Part shown: piece after piece, positions 31,045-40,382 of the stretch
Layout of the letters: the number at the start of each line of letters is the position of its first letter
Position numbering within the stretch: position 1 is the first letter of the stretch
Source: Endotrypanum monterogeii
Lineage: Eukaryota > Euglenozoa > Kinetoplastea > Trypanosomatida > Trypanosomatidae
DNA: 64,000 nt
Direction: 5' to 3'
Assembly: GCA_000333855.2 (NCBI GenBank)
Contig: CM007320.1
Coordinates: forward strand, 3,334,350-3,398,349
Position numbers and translations under genes: made by a program
Notes under the pieces: model-generated
Databases searched by the model: none
What the model saw: the letters and a program-made list of their open reading frames with translations, nothing else
What the model was told of the DNA's origin: nothing

Positions 31045-33486
31045 TCAATTCTTCTGTGGAGGCAACAGTGAAGAGGCTAGATGAGGATTTTTCAGAGCGG
31101 TAAAGATATGTTGCTTACGGAGAGCTACAGTGTTCGACACCTCCATGATGTGATGGTCGAGGCTGTCCACTTGCGCATGTAACGACTGCAATGCCAACTG
31201 ATCCAGCTTTTCCTGGATACTCTGCTCGCGTACAAGATCCATTTTTTGAAATATGTCGGCAAGGAGTCGCTCGGTTTCAGTGCGGTACTTGACAGCGCAC
31301 TGTGATCGCATGCAGAACTGTTCAACGAAAGTGAGGCGAGCAGCACGCAGTGATTGCTGCGCCGACAGCATATCGCTGACATGCTGGTTCACACTAAGAA
31401 GAAGGCTGGTAGTAAGGCTCTCGCTAGCAGGCACTGAGGAACCTGCGGCTGTCAAGCAGCGCGACAGTTGCCTGCGAATCGTCTGGTCCCACTCAGCACG
31501 GATGGCCTTGACAACCTCCCGTTGCTGAACTACCTGCATACGCCCATGCTGTAGCTTCGACGCCCACCCGCGCACCGCATCTTTGACGTCAGCGATGCTG
31601 CGTCGCAGTGCCTCGCGGCTTTGCTGAAGAAAGGAAAGTGAGCGTTGCCAACCCTCGTTCAGGTGCCCCAGTGAAGCCCAAGACGACACCTTCGAGTCTC
31701 CCGTGCCGCATGCTCCGCTCGCTTGGTAGCCGTTGACAGAATGAGTGATTTCCCCTGCCGATAACAAGCTGGACTCGTGCTCGCGTCGACTCCGGAATAA
31801 AAGCACCACTTGCTCCATGCGACTACGAACAAGATCCAGCTCGCGGTGTGCCACCTCTCGTGTCGGTGCAGACGACACCGGCACCAGAGATGGTGGCCAG
31901 TTGAATGGCCGCTGCTCGTGGTGACTATCGCGCAGCGCGCGCACCTCAGCCTCGGCATGTGAGCGGTACACTTGAAGTCGTGCGCTCATCTCCTCTTGAC
32001 GCGCCGCGAACTCTTTCGCAGCGGCGTCTCGCTGCGCAATGGCGATTGCACTTTCACGCTCGAGTCGCTGGGAAGCTTGTTGCTCCAATGCGGAGCGGCT
32101 TCGCTCTGTCATGGATGCGAGCCGACTTTGGAAAGCAGCTACACGCTGATTGCACTCTGTGAGGTGTTGCCGATGCGCCGCTTCAGCCGCAATCTTGAGA
32201 CGACCGAAGGCAGTATCCGCGCGCTCTTGGAAAGTGCGGTGACACTTTTCTTGGAAAGCGGAGGCCTCTGCCTCACACCGCGCTCGGTGTTTGGCCATCG
32301 TTTTCGCACGAACTTCTCCATCATTGGCAAAGATCTCTGCCCTTTGCTGGCGTGCTGCCGAGAGATAGACCCGAGCACTCTGCGCGACTGCTTCTTTACA
32401 TTGCAATGCAAACTTTCGCTTTAAACGACGTACCCTTTCCTGGATACCAAGCAGTAGAGGATCAAGTACGGAAGCTTGAGGCTCATCGCTGGCGTCACGA
32501 GTGACTGCAGCCTCCAACTCCGCACGAAAGGTAGCGTTTTGGGACTGCTGCGCGTGCAGTGCCTGGGAAAGGTCTTCTATTTTTTGCTGGTGTCGTTGCA
32601 CGCATTCACGGCGATATGCGTGCATCTCCTCGTCGATATCCTTCAACGTTGCATCTGAAACAGCTTCCCGCTGTGCCTGAGCCTCCTTCTCCTTTTTTTC
32701 ATCATGAGCCGAGGCTTCCATGGCCCTCAGAGATACTAACGTATTCTCAAGCACCGAGACCTCAACTGCAAGCGGGTGAAGACCCCGCTCAAGCTCTTCT
32801 ACGCGCTGCATCCCCTCGGTCAGCTGACACTCGAGGTCGATCAATTGTTGTCCGAGAGCCGCTCGCTGGGCCTGCTGTGACTCCACCATTTGTGAGGGGT
32901 CGCCTAAGGTTGGAGGGCTGGCGACGGTGGCGGTGCCAGTGTGATCAGAGAGAACACCACTCCCCATTGGAACCACCGAGCCGCGACTGAACGCCCCCTC
33001 ATTGTCATCTCGCAAAAAGGCTGGCACAGGCGTTGACGAAGGCCCCGCGATCGGCTCACCAGTGGTGACCGCAGGTCTGCTCCACTCCGAACTACGGGCT
33101 TTAGGGGCACTGTTTCCCACGGACGGAGGATGACCGGAGGCAGATCGGAGGCCCGCAGGTGAAGCTGGTGCTTCGATCTCATTCAAGAAAGCAAGTGGAT
33201 CGTGGTCGGTACCTCGAAGGACAGTGGCCGTTTTCACCGGTGAGCCTCCCACTGATGGATTATCGACGGCCACGAAGAAGGGTACATCAACACTGGGAGG
33301 GAACGAGTCGAGTCGCTTGGTTGACCCCTGGACGGTCCCGGAGGGAGCAGCCGCGGTCACACCATCGTCGGCATTGCTTAACCAAGAAGGAAAGCCCACG
33401 TCCCCACCCACAGGGACTAAAGGAGCAGCAGAGGGTGATGAGGCAGAGTTCAAGCCTTTGCGTCGCCCCGCAATCGGAGCTGACAT
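31045..33486 (-). CDS. Large coiled-coil protein, possibly basal-body/ciliary
   Basis: 813 residues from the ATG at 33486. The frame stays open upstream without another ATG, and the splice acceptor lies at 33532. Residues 1-190 are disordered, with three short hydrophobic motifs: FPSWLSN near 32-38, VPFFVAVDN near 70, and DPLAFLNEIE near 100. Residues about 195-800 are a long coiled coil rich in A, Q, E and R, with many QQ and EQ heptads, ending LASSLLPPQ. A disordered head with small WL or FL motifs and a long coiled-coil tail is the layout of transition-fibre protein FBF1. I see no diagnostic residue, so this is a guess. The next gene upstream is also a likely basal-body coiled-coil protein. 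Confidence 0.75.
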   Translation of the reverse strand: MSAPIAGRRKGLNSASSPSAAPLVPVGGDVGFPSWLSNADDGVTAAAPSGTVQGSTKRLDSFPPSVDVPFFVAVDNPSVGGSPVKTATVLRGTDHDPLAFLNEIEAPASPAGLRSASGHPPSVGNSAPKARSSEWSRPAVTTGEPIAGPSSTPVPAFLRDDNEGAFSRGSVVPMGSGVLSDHTGTATVASPPTLGDPSQMVESQQAQRAALGQQLIDLECQLTEGMQRVEELERGLHPLAVEVSVLENTLVSLRAMEASAHDEKKEKEAQAQREAVSDATLKDIDEEMHAYRRECVQRHQQKIEDLSQALHAQQSQNATFRAELEAAVTRDASDEPQASVLDPLLLGIQERVRRLKRKFALQCKEAVAQSARVYLSAARQQRAEIFANDGEVRAKTMAKHRARCEAEASAFQEKCHRTFQERADTAFGRLKIAAEAAHRQHLTECNQRVAAFQSRLASMTERSRSALEQQASQRLERESAIAIAQRDAAAKEFAARQEEMSARLQVYRSHAEAEVRALRDSHHEQRPFNWPPSLVPVSSAPTREVAHRELDLVRSRMEQVVLLFRSRREHESSLLSAGEITHSVNGYQASGACGTGDSKVSSWASLGHLNEGWQRSLSFLQQSREALRRSIADVKDAVRGWASKLQHGRMQVVQQREVVKAIRAEWDQTIRRQLSRCLTAAGSSVPASESLTTSLLLSVNQHVSDMLSAQQSLRAARLTFVEQFCMRSQCAVKYRTETERLLADIFQKMDLVREQSIQEKLDQLALQSLHAQVDSLDHHIMEVSNTVALRKQHIFTALKNPHLASSLLPPQKN

Positions 33487-33531
33487 GAGCCTTGTGAACA
33501 GAGGATCTGATAACGGGCAGTGATGTTCAAC

Positions 33532-33580
33532 CTTCAATCGCAGTCAGTCGTTGGCGAAAAAAAAAAAGAAAACAAAGAGG
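33532..33580 (-). promoter_or_regulatory. Trans-splice acceptor of the large coiled-coil gene
   Basis: In transcript sense a T-rich tract (complement of 33557-33580) is followed by AG complementary to CT at 33532-33533, giving a 5' UTR of about 45 nt. Confidence 0.45.
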
Positions 33581-35205
33581 CGGCGTCCACAAAGTTGCCG
33601 ACGGTAATGCAGGCAGTAGCAGATGGGGAGGGAGGGATGCAGGTAAGTAAGTGACAGAGAAAAGGAGGCGAGATGTCTGACGAGAAATAGAAAGTAGGGT
33701 GAAGAAGACACTGTCGCAGTGGGCGAAGGTAAAGAGGAAAACTCTGTATGTAGGGTGGTGGTGGTGGTGGTGGTGGTGGTGGTGGTGGTGGAGTGCAAGC
33801 AAAAAAAAAAAAAAAAGAGGCCAACGGCAAACAAACCAACACGAATCGCATAAGGCTACAGATGTCCTCGAGTAAGTCATAAATAGACAGCAAACACAGA
33901 CTCAAGAAAAAAGAGTAGGTACAATTCAGAATCTAATCTAATCAAGGGGGGGAGGGGAGTCGCGCAAGAGTCCGATGGCTTTGGTGAGGTGTTGTTATGT
34001 GCCGGATCCCTTCGGCGAGGAAGGTTGGACGACAGCCCTTCAAGTTTTCTGGTACTGAGCTCTCCAAAGAGGAGTCTGCATCTAATGAATTCGGCCGGCG
34101 GTCAGAGATTCACAAATGCTACTCGCCCCACTCACGATGGTGATCTTCGTGGTAAAATATATGTTAGGAGCTCACGGGAACGGTAGTTTCTGTGGTGCAT
34201 CACGCCTCCTTTGGTGGTCCTGTAAGCACGAAAAAGGTAGCGGAAAATGAGAAAAAGTAGGTGATGTAGCGGCGGCGGTGAAGCCCGGGTACCCGGCGCG
34301 GAATGCACGCGTGGAAAAGGGGCCTTCACTACATGTTCATGGAAAAATATATATATAGTCTCCGCGTCATCCAAGACAAGGAGTTACGAGCGCCGTTGTA
34401 TGCAGTGATGGTTTTGCCTCCCACCTCCTCCACTCGTTTGGGACAAAACAAAAGCTGCCGCCCTTCGAGCTAAGGGAGAAAACTCAACCCCTTCAACCTC
34501 AAAGTATTGTTCCATAGGGAAAGTGCTTGAGGGATTTTTTTTTTGGTTGTCAAGCCGTCTCGTTTCTGAGACGCAGAAGCGCACATCTAACCTCCTAAAT
34601 TTGACGCGTGTGAAACAGCAGAGTGTGTACGTGGTGGCGACAGACGTGGGTTACCACGGATTGCGAAGATAGGAAAGGCAGGCCGGACGGGGGGGAAGTT
34701 GGTCAGCTCTCTGTGATTACTTACACACGCACCCATGAAACCCTACACAAAGGGAAGGAGAAAAAACGAACACATTAACTGCCAGACCCTGACGACAACC
34801 AAGCAACGAAACCTCAACAGCAATATAAATAAATAAAAATGAACATAAAACTATACATCGTAAACACCCGAGAAAGGGGTCATTGAATATTTCTTTTGAG
34901 AAAAACCCAGACAAGGGCATTTTCTGCGACCGCTCCCCTCCCCCCCCCTCCTCCTGCCTCCCCCACTTCGTGGAAGTACACTGTCAAGTATCACCCAAAC
35001 ACAAGCGGTAAACAAACTCTAGGTCTCTACATAGAAGCAAAAAACCTCGGTGCACGGAATCCACGAGAAACGATCGGGAAGGCGGGAGAGAGGAACGATC
35101 CTGCAACAAGCACCACCACCACCCCCCCCGTCCCCCAGCAGTCACCAAATGCAAATGGTCGAAAAGGAAAGAAAGCAGTGATCACCACAAAGTTGCATGA
35201 TCCCA
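33581..35205. other. Spacer between two coiled-coil genes
   Basis: No convincing gene. Contains the (GGT)n repeat and a perfect 12-bp palindrome CCGGGTACCCGG at 34285-34296. Confidence 0.5.
33754..33791. repeat. (GGT)n trinucleotide repeat
   Basis: About twelve GGT units, (ACC)n in transcript sense. It lies upstream of the likely splice acceptor, so outside the mature mRNA. It is the only long trinucleotide repeat seen in the window. Confidence 0.95.
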
Positions 35206-37212
35206 CTATTGCGTCAGGAACGTGAGTAGGTCGTTACCCATGTCTTCTGGGGTGGAAGCGGACTCCTTTGCTGGGGCGACAGCGTCCAACTTTCTTTCCG
35301 ATGCGTCATCTTTTCCATTTGCAAGTTGCGGCAGTTTTCTAGGTCGCTGTCCTTCTTGTCGGATTCGCTTGAGAAGCAGCTGAATAACACGCTCTTTATC
35401 TGCCCAACACAGTTCACTTACGTCAACGCTCTTTACATTACGCCAAGTTAGGTTAGTGGGTAAGACACGAGAAAGTTGCGTGCGGTTTGCTGCGGCTGCG
35501 TCTATCAATTGGTAACCATCCGGTGGAGTCGTAAGCGGTGGGCCGCACCCTGGTATCTCGGGTGCCGCTCCCAGTCGGAACGGGGCGCTGGTCTCCACAT
35601 GGGCAGAGCTAGCATCCTCCTGGTCAACTGGCGTGCCCACATTCACGGAGCGATCTCCTCCTGGGGTCGGGAGCGCGGGGGCATCGTGCTCCTGAAAACG
35701 TAGGTACGGGGGTGTTACATGGTGTATCGTGAGAATACCGCTGTTGCCTTTTGCGATATCCGTGGGCGGCAAAAGTTGCGTCTTTTGGGGGGTCGAGTCA
35801 TCGTTGGGAGTTGAGCCTCGAGCCGACCTTCCGGAAGCTGCAGCACCGGAAATCGGATTCCTGCCCTTCCATGGCCCTGCGGCAATACGTTTGGGGAAGC
35901 CTTTGCGATCTACAGTCCATCCTGTCGGAGATGATGCGGGTGGCAGGGGAAGGGCATCGCTGTTTGTCAACATGGGGCGATCAGAATTCTCCAGTCGAAG
36001 GATAGACGACGTGGTGTGGGTCGGCAAAACCTGTCTTGAATTAACACTGCGCCCTGCAGGGATAGCCTCTATAAGCATCCGCCGGCGCTCTGCGATGACA
36101 TTTTGGCGCACCTCGTTCAAAGCCGCGTGGAAAAAAGTCTCCAGCTCAGATCGCTGGGTAACCAAGTTACCAGCTGCGCGGCGAAGCTGCTCCAACTCGC
36201 GATGAAGCTTCAGTGCGTCTCGCCGAGCCTCATCTCTTTCCCGCGTCAGGAACTGAAGTGCATCGCGGTGAGCCTTGACCTCGTCAACGTGACGCTTCTC
36301 ATATTTGTCGACAGCAGCGCTGAGGTTCTCCTCAGTGGTCTTCACCTGCAGCCGCAGGGCTGCAATTTCGTCTTTTTGATGGATACTGCGTTCAAACATT
36401 TGGCGAGAGGCGTCGCCGCTGAGGTCGGTAATACGTTTCAGGCGCGTGTATTTATCGTGCAGCTCACCGTAATTAGAGCGGACCCTGGCCAACTCTTGCG
36501 CTAACATGATTTTTTCCTTGAGAAGCTCGAAGTTTTTCTCGTGCACCTCCTTTGTGTGAGGATCGAGTAGCTCCGCTGCCTTCGCGCAGACATCGGCGGC
36601 GTAGGTGGTGGCTAGCTGCTCCTCCTTGGCGCGGTACCCAACGCGGCTTTCCAGCATTTCCAGGCGGACATCCCTCAAATGTTTCTCGTTTGCTGCTGCC
36701 TCCGCCTCACAGGCTTTCTTCAGTGCTTGCAATTCCACCGATGTATCCGTCCGCTGATCAAGCACAGTGAGTGCCTGGTGGAGATTGGTGCTGAGCTCAC
36801 GCACAGTGCGCCGCAGATGGGAAACCTCACTGTCCTTTGCACGCAGCGCACGCTGTTGTTTTGCCACGAAAAGGGCATCGTCGGAGTTGTCCATAGGCTC
36901 CCTGCGATTCCCAGAAGACACCCGATCACCCTCAGAGGCTTGCGGTACCCCGACTGCAGCATCCTTTGATGCCGCAGTCGGGGAGGTTGTCACCTGTGTA
37001 GTCTCGCCGCCGCTGTCCACCACGCTGCCGGTCTCGGCCGAAGAGTCCTGTGTAGCGAAAACGGGGAAAAATGCTTCCGCACGCTCCAGCGCCTTTGCGA
37101 TACGATCTTCAATCCGTGAGCGATCCACCGGCACCCTCGTTACCTCACTGAAGGTAACAGTGCCGCTGGTGGGAGAAGGGCGTAGACCTGACGGGGTGTG
37201 TGCCTGCTCCAT
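35206..37212 (-). CDS. BBOF1-like (basal body-orientation factor) coiled-coil protein
   Basis: 668 residues from the ATG at 37212 (MEQAHTPSG...). The frame remains open upstream only without an ATG. Residues 1-105 are disordered apart from a short helix (RIEDRIAKALERAEAFF). Residues about 110-390 are coiled coil. Two landmarks resemble the BBOF1/DUF4515 family. One is near 354-378 (SELETFFHAALNEVRQNVIAE), where family members have an aromatic-rich 'FF..AL..V...I' segment. The other is near 594-620 (SELCWADKERVIQLLLKRI), like the family's C-terminal 'LTW..KE.VLR.LF.K' element. Animal BBOF1 is an axonemal/basal-body protein of motile cilia, and a flagellar place here is an inference. The long 400-590 linker is disordered. 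Confidence 0.75.
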   Translation of the reverse strand: MEQAHTPSGLRPSPTSGTVTFSEVTRVPVDRSRIEDRIAKALERAEAFFPVFATQDSSAETGSVVDSGGETTQVTTSPTAASKDAAVGVPQASEGDRVSSGNRREPMDNSDDALFVAKQQRALRAKDSEVSHLRRTVRELSTNLHQALTVLDQRTDTSVELQALKKACEAEAAANEKHLRDVRLEMLESRVGYRAKEEQLATTYAADVCAKAAELLDPHTKEVHEKNFELLKEKIMLAQELARVRSNYGELHDKYTRLKRITDLSGDASRQMFERSIHQKDEIAALRLQVKTTEENLSAAVDKYEKRHVDEVKAHRDALQFLTRERDEARRDALKLHRELEQLRRAAGNLVTQRSELETFFHAALNEVRQNVIAERRRMLIEAIPAGRSVNSRQVLPTHTTSSILRLENSDRPMLTNSDALPLPPASSPTGWTVDRKGFPKRIAAGPWKGRNPISGAAASGRSARGSTPNDDSTPQKTQLLPPTDIAKGNSGILTIHHVTPPYLRFQEHDAPALPTPGGDRSVNVGTPVDQEDASSAHVETSAPFRLGAAPEIPGCGPPLTTPPDGYQLIDAAAANRTQLSRVLPTNLTWRNVKSVDVSELCWADKERVIQLLLKRIRQEGQRPRKLPQLANGKDDASERKLDAVAPAKESASTPEDMGNDLLTFLTQ

Positions 37213-37220
37213 TTTTCCCC

Positions 37221-37245
37221 CTAAAATTAAAAACAAAACACCTGA
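37221..37245 (-). promoter_or_regulatory. Possible trans-splice acceptor of the BBOF1-like gene
   Basis: In transcript sense TTTTGTTTTTAATTTTAG ends in AG complementary to CT at 37221-37222. It would leave an 8-nt 5' UTR, unusually short, so an acceptor further upstream with a different AG is possible. Confidence 0.4.
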
Positions 37246-38277
37246 CACTGACAGGACCCCGGAGAAAGGGTTAACGCGGCACTGCGAGCACCTTGTTAGT
37301 CCACCTTGCTCGTCAGGTGAGAAAGACCGCTAGTCTTTGTTACACTCCGCCCTCACCCGTTGGTGTCGTAAAAGCCTTTTGAAAGACCACGACAGACAAG
37401 AAAGGGCAAGAGAGAGGAACGGCAAACGAAAAAAAAAAAAGTGAAAGAAGGGTGACGGGTTGTAGACAAGAGAAGAGCAAAGCAGAAAGGAAAAAGACGC
37501 GATTGAAGGTGAAGATGACAGAACATGACAAGAACTCCAAGGCGTGCCGGCGCCGAGACAAACCTAGGTTCGCGACAGCACCATTAGCAGGGGCTGGCAC
37601 CACCCGCTTTGACTAGAAAGCGTATCGTCGAACATGCTGCGATCCCCTTTTCGATGTATTCCCTCCTGCATCCCCTTTACCTCTCAGCGATAAAAACAAG
37701 GAAACATAGAAGGAAAAAAAATGAAACAAGAGAAAAAGAGCGAAGAGGAGAGCTGAGACGAGGCGCGGGGATTGATTACTTTTTTTGGCGTTTGTTGTGG
37801 GGCTTTAGGAACTCACTTACCCTTCTCACAACACCTCACCCTACTTATGTCACAGAGGATGAGGGGTGGCGCATTGGCGAAGGCGGAGGGGATACGGAGT
37901 GTTGGAAAGAAGATCCTGTCCGCATACGTAAATGTGTAGATGAGGCAATGTGGAGGATAAGAACAATCGAACACAATAAATACACATCGTCTCAGTTGCC
38001 TTGCGGGAAATGAAAACGACAAGACGTCAGAGGGACACATGCTAAGCACCGCTGACCACATGAGCGATCAATACCACTGACACACTCACCTGCAGAGATC
38101 TGCCATTCATCACGCATAGGGGTACCCCCGCTGGAAAGCAAGCCGCCAGAGCTAGGAGCAGACGTGCGTGAAACCGAGAGAGCGAGTAAGATTCAAAGCG
38201 CACAGCAATGCGCATCGAATCCCTAACATGGGTGTAACCTCTTCGACCCATGCACCTCCCTCCCATAAGGTCGCATC
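37246..38277. other. Spacer between the BBOF1-like and OTU genes
   Basis: No convincing gene. Purine- and poly-A-rich on the plus strand. Confidence 0.5.
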
Positions 38278-39087
38278 TCAAACCGCTTTTCCCTCCTTCA
38301 TCCTCTGCCCCTCCTCGGCAACGAAGCGCTTGGCCCTCGCCAAAATGTTTTCATCGCGGGTGTTAAACATTGTTTGATCCTCGCGCTCGCAGGGGGAGTT
38401 GTACATTGGATTCAGAGCAATGCAGTCGTAGTGGTTTCCAGTGTACACGAGGAAAGCGCGGACCGTGTATCCTTGCCCCGTGCCAAAGCGCTGGAGACTA
38501 GAAGACTGGAGATCTAGAGCAAAGATTTCTGTCTTGTATAGAAACGAGAGTATTTCGAGTTCGATGGCACCCCCCCAGGAGTCTTTCTCCGAGAGCCACG
38601 ACGCGTAGGCGAGCGGGTCCATTCCAAGTGTGTTCATGTTGAACATCTCTGGGTGATCTAAAATTGCCTTCACACACTCCTGTCGAATCAACGCCCCCTC
38701 AGTGCGGCTCTTGTCGCGCAGAACGTAAGCGCATGCATGGAATAGACAACTATTATCAGCGGGACACTTACGACGAGTGAAATGGGCCCGCTCAGAGGCC
38801 GGCGGAACATAGCGCTCTCCTGTATTCCCTAGCTGAACCTGAGCCTCTCCCTCCTGAATGATCAGCATGTCGTTCGAGCGAAGCTTGAGAGCACCAAGGC
38901 TGATGTCTGGGGCTAGGTCTACAGGCTTGGGGGGAAAGCCAGCGAGCACGCGGAGCCGACCGAGTTCGATGCCAGAGTTGTAGGACAGTAGTGCGGCAGC
39001 TTCGCCCCAGGTCCCGCTAGAGTTTAGTTCCACCTGCGTCGGTGCACTGCTCCTCGGTGTACGAATTCGTACAATGATGGACATCAT
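38278..39087 (-). CDS. OTU1/YOD1-type ubiquitin thioesterase
   Basis: 269 residues from the first of two adjacent ATGs (39087 and 39084). Residues 3-80 form a ubiquitin-like UBX-L domain with the FPPKP motif (51-55), used by OTU1 proteins to bind the AAA ATPase p97/VCP. Residues 100-228 are the OTU cysteine protease domain: Asp111 and nucleophile Cys114 in PADNSCLFHA, WGGAIEL near 171-177, and catalytic His219 in GNHYDCIALNP. It should remove ubiquitin chains from p97 clients, for example in ER-associated degradation. Human YOD1 and yeast Otu1 end in a C2H2 zinc finger. Here the C-terminus is a short charged helix with no such Cys/His pair, so the finger is absent. Confidence 0.9.
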   Translation of the reverse strand: MMSIIVRIRTPRSSAPTQVELNSSGTWGEAAALLSYNSGIELGRLRVLAGFPPKPVDLAPDISLGALKLRSNDMLIIQEGEAQVQLGNTGERYVPPASERAHFTRRKCPADNSCLFHACAYVLRDKSRTEGALIRQECVKAILDHPEMFNMNTLGMDPLAYASWLSEKDSWGGAIELEILSFLYKTEIFALDLQSSSLQRFGTGQGYTVRAFLVYTGNHYDCIALNPMYNSPCEREDQTMFNTRDENILARAKRFVAEEGQRMKEGKAV

Positions 39088-39205
39088 GAAAAATATGCGT
39101 GAGTAAGTCCGTGACCGCAATCAGGGAAAAGAGAAGAAGCTGAGCGATTTCGGTGAAGCGTCACGTGGATGCCTCGCAAAGACCGATGCTGATTTTTCAA
39201 AAAAA

Positions 39206-39225
39206 CTGTAAGAAAAAAAAAAGGA
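39206..39225 (-). promoter_or_regulatory. Trans-splice acceptor of the OTU gene
   Basis: In transcript sense CCTTTTTTTTTTCTTACAG, with the AG complementary to CT at 39206-39207: a classic tract plus acceptor giving a 5' UTR of about 118 nt. Confidence 0.6.
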
Positions 39226-39478
39226 GATCCGCTTTTTCATTAATGTACAACTACAATAATGACAAGAATAAAAAAACAAAAACCATAGGAGAAAAGTAAG
39301 GAAGAAGGGTCAGCAGAAGCGCGGCAGCAGAGATGCCCTCGTTGTGCGTTTCCGGGTTACGGAGAAATTTCAAGAAATGATATTTAACACACGAGTTGTG
39401 CAGTGCCCAAAAGAGGAAAGGAGTCGGAGAACGAAATGAAAAACGGAGGGAAAATTCATGAGGTTATACATCTATATT

Positions 39479-39514
<36 letters not shown>

Positions 39515-40382
39515 GTGCACAAACGCTGATGAGTGTCCACAATATGCAGAAGACGCTGTGGTGCTGTTATCCACTGACCGACGTTGCGGCGACACGGTTC
39601 GTGCAGCAGTTACCGCATGCGTCTGGAAAAAAAGCGACCTCCCACACACTTCTTCCAGCGCAGTCGCCCACACGCACATCTGTATAATACACATAGGTGT
39701 ATAGAAACGGTTCAAAACAAAAAAAATGAAGCACCTGTTTAACATACAGACACATATTTGGGAGGCAAGAATCAGCGTCTGTTGAAGACGCTTTCGTTTT
39801 TTTTTTTGATCTGCTTTTTTTTTGTTATTGTTGCTGTTGTTGTTTTGCCATTGCATGCGTTTGTCTGTGTCGACTTGGGGAACTACATCATTTGGGGGAG
39901 GAGGAATGTAAAAAAAAAAAAATTAAAAGATCTTTGGTACATCAACCTTTCTTTATGGCTGCACCTCGGGCCCGATGCGAGCAAGACGCCATTCGAGTTA
40001 GGAGTAGAGAGTGAGCGATTGGTGCACCCGCAGGGAACCTCTTGCCATGTTCCCTAGAGTCGCAGAAACATCCTCAATCTGAAATGAGGGGGCATGGCGG
40101 CGGTGGCGGAGACAGTCCCTCACTCCGTTAACGTCCGGTAAGAAAAGACAAGACGCGCACACACACACACACAAAATGTACGCACGTTGGTCATTCTTTG
40201 AGGTTTGATAGCGTGTTGCCGATCTCAAACCTGGTCGCATCCGCATCCTCCCGTAGATAACTCTAGACAGACAGACATACAAGTTTTAAAAAATCGAGGA
40301 CGTGAACATGAGGGCAGGGCACCACACAGCGCCATCAGCCCACCACGCAAGCTGGAACTTTGCCAATTCCAGCGAGTCTCTC
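39226..40382. other. Spacer between the OTU and AK9-like genes
   Basis: No convincing gene. Contains an AT run and poly-A/T runs. Confidence 0.5.
39482..39511. repeat. (AT)n microsatellite
   Basis: AT run of 30 bp. Confidence 0.95.

Noticed and set aside
33527..33905. Overlapping minus-strand ORFs with poly-His, poly-Pro or poly-Thr
   Set aside because: They are the three frames of the (ACC)n repeat.
34285..34296. 12-bp perfect palindrome CCGGGTACCCGG
   Set aside because: Such a length is expected by chance in GC-rich sequence and it has no partner nearby.
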